A DNA stretch of 64,000 bases from Enterovirga aerilata. Lineage in GTDB: Bacteria; Pseudomonadota; Alphaproteobacteria; Rhizobiales; Beijerinckiaceae. This document shows positions 28,155-37,943 of the stretch, piece after piece. Every line of letters begins with the position of its first letter. The stretch's first letter is position 1. Under the pieces are notes generated by a model. The model searched no databases. It saw only the letters and a list, made by a program, of their open reading frames with translations, and was not told the DNA's origin. The position numbers and the translations under genes were made by a program. The stretch is from the NCBI RefSeq assembly GCF_013044135.1, contig NZ_JABEPP010000003.1:434001-498000 (forward strand), given 5' to 3'.

Positions 28155-30377
28155 TCAGGTGATCGTGGTCGGCCGGCGGTCGGTCGGCGCGGCAGCCTCG
28201 CCGGAGCGGTCGGGCCGGCCGAGCGCCTTCGCCTCGCGGCGGCGCTCGTGCAGGATCCACTCCGTATAGCCGTTGGGCTGGGCACGGCCCTTGAAGACCA
28301 GGTCGCAAGCCGCTGCGAAGGCTGGGCCTTCGAAGGCCGGCGCCATCGGCCGATAGGCCGGGTCGCCGGCGTTCTGCCGGTCCACCACCTCGGCCATGCG
28401 TCGCATCGTCGCCATCACCTGCTCCTCGGTGACGATGCCGTGCCGGAGCCAGTTGGCGATGTGCTGGCTCGAAATCCGCAGCGTCGCCCGGTCCTCCATC
28501 AGCCCGACATCGTGGATGTCCGGCACCTTGGAGCAGCCGACGCCCTGATCGATCCAGCGCACGACGTAGCCGAGGATGCCCTGGGCGTTGTTGTCGAGCT
28601 CCTCCTGGACGGCGTCGGGGGCGAAATTCGACTGCGCGAGCGGGATCGTGAGGATGTCCGAGAGCTTCGCCATCCCGCGCGAGCGCAGCTCCTGCTGGCG
28701 GGCGGCGACGTCCACCTCGTGGTAGTGGAGCGCGTGCAGCGTCGCCGCGGTCGGGGAGGGCACCCAGGCCGTGTTCGCGCCGGCCTTCGGATGCGCGACC
28801 TTCTGGGCCAGCATGTCGGCCATCCGGTCCGGCATCGCCCACATGCCCTTCCCGATCTGCGCCCGCCCGGGCAGCCCCATGGCGAGCCCGACATCGACGT
28901 TGCGATCCTCGTAGGCCTTGATCCAGGGCGTCGAGCGCATCTCGTTCTTCCGGATCACCGGCCCGGCCTCCATCGAGGTGTGGATCTCGTCGCCGGTGCG
29001 GTCGAGGAAGCCGGTATTGATGAAGACGACGCGCTCGCGTGCGGCCGCGATGCAGGCCGCGAGGTTCACGGTGGTGCGCCGCTCCTCGTCCATGATGCCC
29101 ATCTTCAGCGTGTTGCGCGTCATGCCGAGGAGATCCTCAACGCGCCCGAAGAGCTCGTCGGCGAAGGCGACCTCGTCCGGCCCGTGCATCTTGGGCTTGA
29201 CGATGTAGACGGAGCCCGCGCGGCTGTTGCGGTACGGGTAGGTTCCCGCGAGGTCGTGCTTGGCGATGAGCGAAGTCACGACCGCATCGAGGATGTGCTC
29301 CGGGATCTCCGCCCCGGTCTCGTCGCGCACGGCGTCGGTGTAGATGTGCTGTCCGACATTGCGGACCAGCATGAGGCTGCGGCCGGGCAGCGTGATCTCG
29401 CCGCCCTCCGGCGCCGCATAGGTGCGGTCGGGGTTCAGGCGGCGCTCGATCGTCCTGCCGCCCTTCTCGAGCGTGGCCGAGAGCGTCCCCTGCATCAGGC
29501 CGAGCCAGTTGCGGTAGACCTCGACCTTGTCGTCCGCATCGACCGCGGCGACCGAATCCTCCAGGTCCATGATGGTCGTGACGGCCGACTCGATCACGAG
29601 GTCGGCCACGCCGGCCGGGTCGTCCCGCCCGATCGGGTGCGAGCGGTCGATCCGCAACTCGAGATGCAGGTTGTTGTGCCGGAACACGAGCGCCGACGGG
29701 CTCGCGGCCTCTCCGGAATAGCCGACGAAGCTCTCGGGGCGGGCGAGAGGGGTCGTGTCGCCGTTCCGGAGCCGGACGGAGAGCATGCCGTCCTCCACCG
29801 CGTAGGCGGCGGCGTCCCTGTGGCTGCCTTCGGCGAGCGGCGCGGCGCGGTCGAGGACCTCGCGCGCCTTGGCGATCACCCGCTCGCCCCGGACCTTGTT
29901 GTAGGGTCCCGAGCGCGTCGCACCGCCATCCTCCGGGATGGCGTCCGTGCCGTAGAGCGCGTCGTAGAGCGATCCCCAGCGCGCGTTCGCGGCGTTCAGC
30001 GAGTAGCGGGCGTTGGAGATCGGCACGACGAGCTGCGGGCCCGCGATGGTGCCGATCTCCGGATCGACATTCCCGGTCTGGACGGTCGTCGGGGCGGGTT
30101 CGGGCCGAAGGTAGCCGATCTCCCGCAGGAAGGCCTCGTATTCGGCCGGGTCGATCGAGCGGCCCGTCCGCTCCGTGTGCCAGGCGTCGATCTGCGCCTG
30201 GAGCCGGTCGCGGATGTCGAGGAGTTCGCGGTTGCGCGGCGCGAGGTCGCGGAGGATGGCCGCGAACCCGGTCCAGAATGACGACGCGTCCAGGCCGGTC
30301 CCGGGCAGGGCCTCGTTCACGACGAAATCGTGCAGGCTCCGGTCGACCTGCAGCCCACCCGCCTCGATATGCGCCAC
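28155..30377 (-). CDS. glcB: malate synthase G
   Basis: A 740-aa cytosolic enzyme condensing glyoxylate with acetyl-CoA to malate; length is typical of the G form. Starts at a GTG at 30377 with GGAGGAAGGC just before it; the frame runs on upstream but that part is not protein-like. Motifs: [15 protein letters not shown] (catalytic Asp/metal region), [21 protein letters not shown]-like [12 protein letters not shown], and [12 protein letters not shown]. Near glcDEF, so the region covers glycolate to malate. Confidence 0.95.
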   Translation of the reverse strand: MAHIEAGGLQVDRSLHDFVVNEALPGTGLDASSFWTGFAAILRDLAPRNRELLDIRDRLQAQIDAWHTERTGRSIDPAEYEAFLREIGYLRPEPAPTTVQTGNVDPEIGTIAGPQLVVPISNARYSLNAANARWGSLYDALYGTDAIPEDGGATRSGPYNKVRGERVIAKAREVLDRAAPLAEGSHRDAAAYAVEDGMLSVRLRNGDTTPLARPESFVGYSGEAASPSALVFRHNNLHLELRIDRSHPIGRDDPAGVADLVIESAVTTIMDLEDSVAAVDADDKVEVYRNWLGLMQGTLSATLEKGGRTIERRLNPDRTYAAPEGGEITLPGRSLMLVRNVGQHIYTDAVRDETGAEIPEHILDAVVTSLIAKHDLAGTYPYRNSRAGSVYIVKPKMHGPDEVAFADELFGRVEDLLGMTRNTLKMGIMDEERRTTVNLAACIAAARERVVFINTGFLDRTGDEIHTSMEAGPVIRKNEMRSTPWIKAYEDRNVDVGLAMGLPGRAQIGKGMWAMPDRMADMLAQKVAHPKAGANTAWVPSPTAATLHALHYHEVDVAARQQELRSRGMAKLSDILTIPLAQSNFAPDAVQEELDNNAQGILGYVVRWIDQGVGCSKVPDIHDVGLMEDRATLRISSQHIANWLRHGIVTEEQVMATMRRMAEVVDRQNAGDPAYRPMAPAFEGPAFAAACDLVFKGRAQPNGYTEWILHERRREAKALGRPDRSGEAAAPTDRRPTTIT

Positions 30378-30574
30378 GCCTTCCTCCGCAACCCAGTGTC
30401 GTTGGGCGTGGTCCTTAACAGGGGCCGCAGGCAGCGTCAGCCCCCGGCGCCGGCGCGTCCGATCCCGGATGTTGCGGCCCGTAACATGTACCGGGAGGGG
30501 GTCTTCAAAAGCCCGGTGCGCCACCCATGTCTTCGTGCGGCCGTCCTGACCGGCCTCCACCAGAGGGGACCAAC

Positions 30575-31288
30575 GTGAACGACCAGGAACGTCAGATCAT
30601 CGCAGACATCTTCAAGCGGCTGGAGCAGACAGCCGGGCAGCAGCGGGACCCCGAGGCGGAGCGTTTCATCGCGGAAAAGGTGCGCCAGCAGCCCTATGCG
30701 CCCTATGCCATGGCGCAGGCGCTCTACGTGCAGGAAGAGGCGCTCAAGAGCCTGGAGCAGCAGATGGAGCAGCTCCGCGCCGAGAACGAGGAACTCCGCC
30801 GTGCCGGCTCGGGCGGCGGCGGCATCCTGTCCTCGATCTTCGGCGGCGGGCAGCGGCGCGAGCAGCCTTCCTTCGGGCGCGCGGCGCCGGGCTATGCCCC
30901 GCAGCAGGGCGGGTATGGCCAACCCGGCTATGGCCAGCAGCCGGGCTACGCGCCGCAGCAGGGCGGCCCGTGGGGCGGGCAGCCCCAGCAGGCGTCGGGC
31001 GGCGGCGGGTTCCTGCGCGGCGCGCTGACGACGGCGGCGGGCGTCGCGGGCGGCATGATGGTCGGCAACGCCCTCATGAACGCCTTTTCGGGCGGCCATA
31101 GCGCGCTGGGCAGCTTCTCGAATACCGATCTCGCCTCCCTGGGCGGCGGCCTGCACGGAGGCGGGGCGCAGGATGCGGCCTTCGGGGGCGGCGACGCCTT
31201 CGGCGGGGCCGACGGCGCGAGCTTCCAGGACGCCTCGTTCGACGACGGCGGCGATTTCGGCGGCGGCGACGATTCCAGCTGGACCTGA
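30575..31288 (+). CDS. DUF2076 family protein
   Basis: A 237-aa protein starting at a GTG at 30575 with AGAGGGG upstream. Residues 1-85 form the DUF2076 helical/coiled-coil part ([32 protein letters not shown]), the middle has Gly/Gln/Pro/Tyr repeats ([16 protein letters not shown]), and the end is Gly/Asp rich. Periplasm or cytosol uncertain; related to YgiB/DUF2076 proteins of unknown function. Confidence 0.85.
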   Translation: MNDQERQIIADIFKRLEQTAGQQRDPEAERFIAEKVRQQPYAPYAMAQALYVQEEALKSLEQQMEQLRAENEELRRAGSGGGGILSSIFGGGQRREQPSFGRAAPGYAPQQGGYGQPGYGQQPGYAPQQGGPWGGQPQQASGGGGFLRGALTTAAGVAGGMMVGNALMNAFSGGHSALGSFSNTDLASLGGGLHGGGAQDAAFGGGDAFGGADGASFQDASFDDGGDFGGGDDSSWT

Positions 31289-31312
31289 CCGGTCCGATCC
31301 ACTCTGCAGGGG

Positions 31313-31339
31313 ACGGCCGGGCATCTGCCCGGCCGTTTT
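31313..31339. terminator. strong bidirectional terminator
   Basis: ACGGCCGGGCA-TC-TGCCCGGCCGT, an 11-bp perfect stem followed by TTTT on the plus strand, between convergent genes. Confidence 0.85.
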
Positions 31340-31349
31340 CGCTCTGTAA

Positions 31350-32105
31350 TCAGATCACCTTGACGCGCGTGCCGACCCGGACGCGCTCGTAGAGGTCCAT
31401 CACGTCCTCGTTCATCATCCGGATGCAGCCGGACGAGACGTTCTGCCCGATCGTATGCGGCTCGTTCGTGCCGTGGATGCGGTAGAGCGAGGAGCCCAGA
31501 TACAGGGCGCGGGCGCCGAGCGGGTTGTCCGGCCCGCCCTCCATGTGCCGCGGCAGGTCGGGGCGGCGCTTGAGCATCTGGGGCGGGGGCGTCCAGCCCG
31601 GCCATTCGCGCTTGGCCGTGATCGTCTTCACGCCGGCCCAGGTGAAGCCGGGCCGGCCGACGCCGATGCCGTAGCGGATCGCCTGCCCGCCGGGCTGGAC
31701 GAGATAGAGGAAGCGCGACGGCGTATCGATCACGATCGTCCCTGGCGCTTCCGGGCCGTCGAAGGAGACGATCTGGCGCTGGTATTCGGGCGAGGGTTCG
31801 CGCAGCGGAACCGCTTCGTGCGGCGCGGCGGGCAACGCCGCCATCCGCCTCCGCTCGGGCTCGCGCTCGACCTGCGGCTCGTCGAACGGGTCGACATACC
31901 GGTAGGCGGCGTTCGCCGGCGCGGAGGGCTGAGGCGGCTGACGCACCTGCCGGAGCGGTTGGCCCGGGTCGCGTCCGGTCATCAGGAGCTCGATGAACCC
32001 GCCGCCGTACTGGCCGGGCCGGGCCTGGTTGTACATGGCCTGCGCATGCGCTGCGCCGGGCCCGAGCGCGAGAGCGAACGCCAAGGCTGAAGGACCGAGC
32101 TTCAT
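31350..32105 (-). CDS. L,D-transpeptidase (YkuD)
   Basis: A 251-aa exported enzyme that forms 3-3 cross-links in peptidoglycan or anchors proteins to it. Signal peptide at residues 1-22, a ~95-residue linker, then the YkuD domain at about 121-251 with catalytic HGTNEP (H211) and SSGCIRM (C227). Complete active site. Confidence 0.92.
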   Translation of the reverse strand: MKLGPSALAFALALGPGAAHAQAMYNQARPGQYGGGFIELLMTGRDPGQPLRQVRQPPQPSAPANAAYRYVDPFDEPQVEREPERRRMAALPAAPHEAVPLREPSPEYQRQIVSFDGPEAPGTIVIDTPSRFLYLVQPGGQAIRYGIGVGRPGFTWAGVKTITAKREWPGWTPPPQMLKRRPDLPRHMEGGPDNPLGARALYLGSSLYRIHGTNEPHTIGQNVSSGCIRMMNEDVMDLYERVRVGTRVKVI

Positions 32106-32279
32106 CGGATCATCCTGTCGGGAATCCCTCGATCGGAACCGCCGCGGTTCGCGATCACGGCCAGGATGATCCGTCCTGCCGGTTAACTCAGGCGTGAAGA
32201 CGGCCCGGCCTGATCTGCCGAAAAGCCGTCCCGCCCGGGAAACGGAATACCAGGGTTACCGCCTGCTTGCGGCCTGTGC

Positions 32280-33701
32280 TTAACGGTTGCTTGCCGGGAT
32301 CCATCGCCGCGAGAGCGGCAGCAGGGTGCTCCTGGCCCCGGCGATGTCCAGGAGGAGCGCCAGGGCGCCGTAGATAGCCATGCCCGCCGCCACCTGCGCG
32401 GCCAGGCCGGGCACGGGGGGCAGCGCGTCCCGCCACGGCCAGAGTGCCGCTCCCATGGCGGAGGCTGCCGCCGCGGACAGGGCGAGGTCCCGCCAGGGGA
32501 CGAGAGCGCGGGACGCGATCGCGAGCGCGGCGAGGACCGCGAGCCCGGCGCCGAATCCCGCGAGCTGGACGGCCGCGATCGGGCCGGCCCCGGCCGGCGC
32601 CGGCCAGGCGAAGAGGAACGCCAGGTTGGCCGCCAGCGCCGCGAGCGCAGCCGCGATGACGGGCGCCGTGCGGTGGCGGATCTGGAAGATCGGGTTCAGC
32701 CCGTACTGCACGAGCGCATAGGCCGCGAAGGCGGGCACGGCGAACATCATCGGTGCGGCGACCGCGCCGCGGAATTCCGACGGGACGAAGATCGCCTCGA
32801 AATTCGGCCACACGACGCAGAGGCCGATTGCCGACGGGAGCAGGACGGCCGCCACCATCCCGAGATTGCGGCCGGTCTGGCGCTCGCCCGCCGCGGCGCC
32901 GTCCCGCTCCTCGGCCCGGACCGCGAGCTGGAACAGCGCGAGATCGAGCGCCGAGCCCAGGTTCTGGAAGAGGCGGACGGCGATCTCGCCCGCGAGCGAG
33001 AAGTAGCCGGCTTCCGCGAAGCCGGATCGCGCCGCGAGCACGGAGCGGTTGAGCAGCGGCAGGAGCTGGTAGACCGCGCTCGCGGCGACGAGCGGGAGCG
33101 CGTAGCGCGCGAACCGCGCGAGCAGGGCGCGATCGAAGCGGCCGTGCGGCGTGCGCCCGCGCTCCCGGAGGAGCGCAAGCGTCAGGACCGCGGCCATCGC
33201 CGAGCCGCCGAGCACCGCGGTCGGATCGCGCCAGAGCCAGGCGGCGCCCGTCGAGAGCGCGAAGGCGAGGCCGCCGCGTGCGAGGAGAAGCGCAGCGTAG
33301 CGCCGGTCCAGGAAGCGGGCCCTGGCCTGCGCGGTGCGGTAGTCGAAGAGTCCGACCGACAGCCCGACCGCGGCGGAAGCCGCAAGCAGGCCTGCCGGCA
33401 GGCCGAGATCCGCGCCCGATACGAGGAGCAGCGCGGTCGCGGCCGTGACGGTCGCGGCGGTCGTCGCGTAGGCGATGTCGAGCGTCGCGCCCACCGCGGG
33501 CGCCTCGCTTCGCACCCGCTCGGAATAGAACCGCGTCGTCGATAGCCGCAGCCACTCGAACAGGGCCGTGTTGATGACGACGGACGCCGCGAGGGCCACC
33601 GCGTAGCGCCCGAAGGCGGCCGGCCCGACGAGATGCGCGACGACGAGCGAGAGCGCGAAGCTCAGCGCCGCATTGACGAGGAAGATGGCGACGAAGGTCA
33701 T
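32280..33701 (-). CDS. polysaccharide flippase-like membrane protein
   Basis: A 473-aa protein with about 12-14 hydrophobic helices, starting MTFVAIFLVNAALSFAL. Pattern matches the MVF/Wzx oligosaccharide flippase fold (VGPAAFGRYAVALA; later FAVPAFAAYALVQYGLNPI). Likely moves lipid-linked glycans across the inner membrane. Its location away from a clear polysaccharide cluster leaves the substrate open. Confidence 0.8.
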   Translation of the reverse strand: MTFVAIFLVNAALSFALSLVVAHLVGPAAFGRYAVALAASVVINTALFEWLRLSTTRFYSERVRSEAPAVGATLDIAYATTAATVTAATALLLVSGADLGLPAGLLAASAAVGLSVGLFDYRTAQARARFLDRRYAALLLARGGLAFALSTGAAWLWRDPTAVLGGSAMAAVLTLALLRERGRTPHGRFDRALLARFARYALPLVAASAVYQLLPLLNRSVLAARSGFAEAGYFSLAGEIAVRLFQNLGSALDLALFQLAVRAEERDGAAAGERQTGRNLGMVAAVLLPSAIGLCVVWPNFEAIFVPSEFRGAVAAPMMFAVPAFAAYALVQYGLNPIFQIRHRTAPVIAAALAALAANLAFLFAWPAPAGAGPIAAVQLAGFGAGLAVLAALAIASRALVPWRDLALSAAAASAMGAALWPWRDALPPVPGLAAQVAAGMAIYGALALLLDIAGARSTLLPLSRRWIPASNR

Positions 33702-33777
33702 GCGCCGGGCCGGATCGGACCCGGCGAGCCTTACCTCTCCGGCGCCAAGAGAGTCTTACGCCCGCCGCCGCCGCCGC

Positions 33778-33939
33778 TCAGGAGGCGAAGCGCGCCTCGG
33801 CCGAGCAGATCGCCACGAAGGCGCTCGCAACGGCGACCAGGCCCAGGATCTCGGCCAGAAGGGGAGACGCTCCGGGACCGAAGAAGAGCAGCGCTCCGGC
33901 CGCAAGCCCGAGGGAGGTGAAACTGGCCCCCACAACCAT
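33778..33939 (-). CDS. 53-aa two-helix membrane protein
   Basis: Short frame MVVGASFTSLGLAAGALLFF... with two hydrophobic segments and an end EARFAS. Lies between the flippase-like gene and the cyclase gene on the same strand. Weak ribosome site (GGGGCG). No family recognised. Confidence 0.5.
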   Translation of the reverse strand: MVVGASFTSLGLAAGALLFFGPGASPLLAEILGLVAVASAFVAICSAEARFAS

Positions 33940-34085
33940 CTAACGCCCCGCATTACGCCGAACCCTTGAACGCGGACCCGATCGTGAGGGTTCCAGGGCT
34001 CGAAACGAGAGTGCCAGCTTTGCCCTCCGGCGATCCCGGCCGCAACAGGAACCGACCCCGAAGCCATGCCCGGTCCGCAGGGCTG

Positions 34086-36377
34086 CTACTTGGATAGCGC
34101 CACGTAGACGCCCGCCCAGTCCGGCGGGGGCGGCTCGGCCCGGAAGGCCGCGATGCGCCCGGCATAGAGCTCGTACAGGCCGGAGATGCCGAGCCCTTCC
34201 GCCAGCTCCCGTGCATCCTCCAGCGCGGCCTCCGCCCCGTCCCAGTCTCCGGCCCGGTAGCGCGCGATCATGTCGGCATGCGTCTCCGCGAGGCGGCCGA
34301 ACTCGGCGGTACCGCGCAGATCCGCATCCCCGAGGAGCGCGAAGACCCGCTCCGGCTCCTTCTTCCCCTTCACGCGGATGAGGTCGATCTCCAGCACCGC
34401 GAAGCTCGCCGTCACCTTCGCGGCGCTCGCCGCGCCGAGGACGACCTTCACGCCGTAGAGCTTGGACTGGCCCTCCAGGCGCGAGGCGAGGTTCACCGTG
34501 TCGCCCAGGACGGAATAGTCGAACCTGAGATTCGACCCCATATTGCCGACGACGCAGGGGCCCGTGTTGATGCCGATCCCGATATCGAGCGGGATGAAGG
34601 CCTGCCCGCTCTCGGCGGCTTCGCGCTCGCGCTCCGCATTCACGGCCTTGAGGCGGCGCAGCATGTCGAGCGCGGCCGCGCAGGCGTTCTCCTCCTGCTT
34701 CGGATCGTCGAGCGGAGCGTTCCAGAACGCCATGATGGCGTCCCCCATATACTTGTCGATCGTGCCCTGCCGGTCGAGGATCGCGTTGGTGAGGGGCGTG
34801 AGGAAGCGGTTCATCAGCGCGGTGAGACCCTGCGGATCGCGCTTGTAGCTCTCCGAGATCGTCGTGAAGCCGCGCACGTCGGAGAACATGATGGTCATCA
34901 GCCGCTCCTCGCCGCCCAGCCTCAGCTTCTCCGGATTCTGGGCGAGCTGCTCGACGAGGGCGGGGGAAAGGTACTGGCCGAAGGCCGAGCGGATGCGGCT
35001 GCGATCGACCTGCTCGCGGAAGTAGTTCGTGAAGACGAGCGTCAGATAGACGAGGAAGCTCGCCCCGAGCGGGAAGGTGGCGTCGAGCAGAAGGCCCGAA
35101 TGGCTGTAGCGGTACCAGGAGGCTGCGGCCAGGCACGCCGCGACCGCGGTGCCGAAGAGGAGCAGCGGCACGGCGCCGAGGATCGGGGCGAAGAGGATGA
35201 TCGCGACCGCGACCGCGACCGTGACCAGGATCTCGATCGCGGCCGCATAGCTCGGGCTGGATAGGACCTGGCCCGTGAGGGCGCTCTCAAGGACCTGCGC
35301 ATGCACCTCGACCCCCGGCATCGCGCGCTCCAGGGGCGTGGTCTTGTTGTCCAGCAGCCCGATCGCGGAGGTGCCGACCAGCACGATCTTATTGGCCACC
35401 TGCTCGGGCGCGAAGCGGCCGGCCAGGACGTCCTTCGCCGAGAGGAAGCGGCTCGGATCGTGCGGCGTGAAGTGAACCCAGACCTGCCCGTGCGGATCGG
35501 TCTGCATCTCGAAGCCGGGCAGGCGGACCGACTGCACGCCAGCCTCGTCGCTGCGCATCAGGATGGAAGCCCCGCCGGTCAGGATCCGGAGGATCTCGAG
35601 CGAGAGGGTCGGCACCTCCGCCCCCTCGGCCCTGACCACCATGGGCACGCGGCGCACGATGCCGTCCCGCTCCGGCAGGATCGTGAAGAGGCCCCGCCCG
35701 AGCGCCGCCTTCTCGAGCACCGGCACGTTCCGGAGGAGCCCCGGGAAGGACGGCAGGAAGCGGGCCGGATCGGGCCCGAGCCTGCCGATGCCGGTCTGGG
35801 GCGGCGGCTCGGGGTCGGGCCAGGGCGCCGGATGGCCGAGTGCCGTCTGCCCGAGGATGACGCGGGAGGCCTTCATGGCACCCGCGAGCACCTCGTCGTT
35901 GCTCGGGAGGCTCCTGAGCGTCGTCCGCGTGGCCTCGTCGAGCTGGCTGAGGGCATCCGCGACCAGCGCGGGCGAGAGCCGGTCCGGCTCCGCGAAGACG
36001 ATGTCGAAGGCGATCACGACCGCGCCGGCCGTCGTCAGCTTGGAGACGAGCTCCGCGACGCGCGTCCGGGCCCATGGCCATTGTCCGAGCTCGCGCAGGC
36101 TCGCCTCGTCGATGTCGACGATCATCACGGGCTTCGCCGGATGCGGCACGCGCGGCTTCAGCACCTGGAAGGCGTCGAAGGTCCGCAGCCGCACGGCCTC
36201 CACGGGGGCGGGATCCCAGATCCGGATCGCGAGGAGCAGGGCGAGAAGGGCGAGCGACAGCGCGCGGCCGAAGCCGAACCGCCGCGCCGTGCGGCGGAGC
36301 GAGCCCGGGCCGCCGCCGCGCCGCAGCCGGCGCGGCGGGGCGGGTCCGACCCGCTCGGGTGCCGGGCGGCCGTGCAT
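34086..36377 (-). CDS. CHASE2 adenylate/guanylate cyclase
   Basis: A 763-aa class III nucleotide cyclase. N-terminal helix, a periplasmic CHASE2 sensor (about 60-410; VMIVDIDEASLRELGQWPW, GVEVHAQVLESAL), three transmembrane helices near 410-490, then the cyclase domain. Metal aspartates appear in FSDVRGFTT and GDAIMAFWNAP; YSVLGDTVNLASRLE is the substrate-binding stretch. Likely active, making cAMP in response to an extracytoplasmic cue. The ATG at 36377 lies 2 bp after the upstream gene. Confidence 0.92.
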   Translation of the reverse strand: MHGRPAPERVGPAPPRRLRRGGGPGSLRRTARRFGFGRALSLALLALLLAIRIWDPAPVEAVRLRTFDAFQVLKPRVPHPAKPVMIVDIDEASLRELGQWPWARTRVAELVSKLTTAGAVVIAFDIVFAEPDRLSPALVADALSQLDEATRTTLRSLPSNDEVLAGAMKASRVILGQTALGHPAPWPDPEPPPQTGIGRLGPDPARFLPSFPGLLRNVPVLEKAALGRGLFTILPERDGIVRRVPMVVRAEGAEVPTLSLEILRILTGGASILMRSDEAGVQSVRLPGFEMQTDPHGQVWVHFTPHDPSRFLSAKDVLAGRFAPEQVANKIVLVGTSAIGLLDNKTTPLERAMPGVEVHAQVLESALTGQVLSSPSYAAAIEILVTVAVAVAIILFAPILGAVPLLLFGTAVAACLAAASWYRYSHSGLLLDATFPLGASFLVYLTLVFTNYFREQVDRSRIRSAFGQYLSPALVEQLAQNPEKLRLGGEERLMTIMFSDVRGFTTISESYKRDPQGLTALMNRFLTPLTNAILDRQGTIDKYMGDAIMAFWNAPLDDPKQEENACAAALDMLRRLKAVNAEREREAAESGQAFIPLDIGIGINTGPCVVGNMGSNLRFDYSVLGDTVNLASRLEGQSKLYGVKVVLGAASAAKVTASFAVLEIDLIRVKGKKEPERVFALLGDADLRGTAEFGRLAETHADMIARYRAGDWDGAEAALEDARELAEGLGISGLYELYAGRIAAFRAEPPPPDWAGVYVALSK

Positions 36378-36379
36378 GG

Positions 36380-37138
36380 CTAGACTGCGCCCCCGTCCCG
36401 GCCGGTCGGGGCGGGTTCGGACGAGGCCGCGATCATGCGGGAGAAGGGCAGCCCGTAATGGACCTCCGCGACCGGGCCGACCGGGGCCGCCGCGAAACCC
36501 CAGACGGCGCCGCCGCTCTCGCGCCAGCGCCGGCAGAAGGCATGTTCGGGGTCCGAGGGCGGGTCGTCGCCGAAGAAGTAGCGGAAGAAGGCGGTGAGCA
36601 CGACCTTGCCGGCGGGGAACTCGTAGCGCGGCAGCCTTCCGCCTTCGGCCAGCCGTGCGATCGCCTCGCGGGCGATCAGCAGGAAGCCCGGCCCGACCGC
36701 CCGGACCTCGCAGAACCCGTCCTGCACGCGGATCGTCCGATCGAGGAGCTCGACATGCCAATCATGCGCCCGCGCCACCGCCGCCTCGAACGGCAGCACC
36801 CCGACCGAGGCGCCGAGACGCTCGAGGTCGACCCCGCCGCGCGGATGGATCGCGCCGACGACCGGCTTCCCGGATGCGAGCAGTCGGGCGCAGAGATCCG
36901 CCGGAAACCGCATGCTGCTGCCGATGAGGAGGAGGTGGCTGGCATCCGAGTTGAGCAGCTCGCGAGCGAGCACGTCCCGCTGGACCATCAGGTTCGGCCC
37001 GTCGATGAGGCGCAGCTCCGTCCGGACGCCTCTCGCCCGCAGGTCGTCGGTCATGCGCATCAGCGACATGACGTAGTCGCTCGCCACCACGCCGTTGGCG
37101 GTGGTGGTGCCGATCAGGACCTTGGGCTGCGAGGTCAC
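36380..37138 (-). CDS. GT-A-like protein, paralogue lacking the DxD motif
   Basis: A 252-aa relative of the next gene, from the GTG at 37138 that overlaps the neighbour's TGA. It shares the N-terminal KVLIGTTTANGVV and MVQRDVLAREL blocks, but where the neighbour has LDSDMTFP this one reads IGSSMRFP, so the metal-binding DxD is gone. It may be a non-catalytic partner. Likely co-translated with its paralogue and the cyclase gene. Confidence 0.7.
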   Translation of the reverse strand: MTSQPKVLIGTTTANGVVASDYVMSLMRMTDDLRARGVRTELRLIDGPNLMVQRDVLARELLNSDASHLLLIGSSMRFPADLCARLLASGKPVVGAIHPRGGVDLERLGASVGVLPFEAAVARAHDWHVELLDRTIRVQDGFCEVRAVGPGFLLIAREAIARLAEGGRLPRYEFPAGKVVLTAFFRYFFGDDPPSDPEHAFCRRWRESGGAVWGFAAAPVGPVAEVHYGLPFSRMIAASSEPAPTGRDGGAV

Positions 37139-37911
37139 GGCCGGGCGCTGCCGGGCGGAGGGTCGATGTCGCTCTCCCGGCGCGGCGGCCCGGCGGCGGC
37201 AAGGAAGCTCAGGAAAGGCGGGGGCGAGCGCCAGTCGCCGATATGACGGATATCGGCGGCGGGATAGGTCCAGACCTCGCCCCCGATCCGGCCCCAGTTG
37301 ATGCAGAAGGAGTAGTCGAGGTCGAACACGACCTCGCCGTCCCGCACCTCCCGGTAGAACGCCCGGACGGGCGCATGATGCCTGTCGAGGCGCAGCAGCG
37401 GCGGGTTCAGGCGGGCGGCCATGGCCTCGAGGCAACCGCGCTCGGTCAGGACGAAGCCGCCGGGCAGGGCGGCCACGCGGCAGATGCCGCCCTCCATCCG
37501 CGTCGGGCCGGGAAGTGGGTGGACGTTCCACTCGTAGGCGAGCGGCAATGCGGCATCGACCGGGCGGGAGGCCACGAGCTCCTTCAGCTTGGCGAGGTCG
37601 AGCGCACGCTTCGTGTAGACGGCGCCGATCAGCGGCTTGCCGAAGCCGAGCAGGGTCTCGCAGAGATCCGCCGGGAAGGTCATGTCGCTGTCGAGGAACA
37701 AGAGGTGCGTGCAGTCCGAGCGCATGAACCTCTCGGCCAGGAGGTTCCGCTGCGCGACGATGCTGCTGCCGTCCTGGATCTGGTACTCGGTCCCGATGCC
37801 GGCCCGCGCCAGGCTCGCGACCATCCGGACGAGCGATGCCGCATGCTCGGCCATGACGATCCCGTCCGCAGTCGTCGTGGCGATGAAGATCTTGGCGGGC
37901 TTTCGGCTCAC
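37135..37911 (-). CDS. GT-A-like glycosyltransferase
   Basis: A 258-aa protein with a GT-A nucleotide-sugar-binding look: N-terminal KIFIATTTADGIV, AQRNLLAERFMRSDCTHLL and the metal motif FLDSDMTFPADL. No membrane anchor. First of a tandem paralogue pair. The acceptor is unknown; the large surface protein directly upstream is a possible target (inference). Confidence 0.7.
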   Translation of the reverse strand: MSRKPAKIFIATTTADGIVMAEHAASLVRMVASLARAGIGTEYQIQDGSSIVAQRNLLAERFMRSDCTHLLFLDSDMTFPADLCETLLGFGKPLIGAVYTKRALDLAKLKELVASRPVDAALPLAYEWNVHPLPGPTRMEGGICRVAALPGGFVLTERGCLEAMAARLNPPLLRLDRHHAPVRAFYREVRDGEVVFDLDYSFCINWGRIGGEVWTYPAADIRHIGDWRSPPPFLSFLAAAGPPRRESDIDPPPGSARP

Positions 37912-37943
37912 GGCGACGCCCGCCCGGTTGCCGGACTCCGCAT

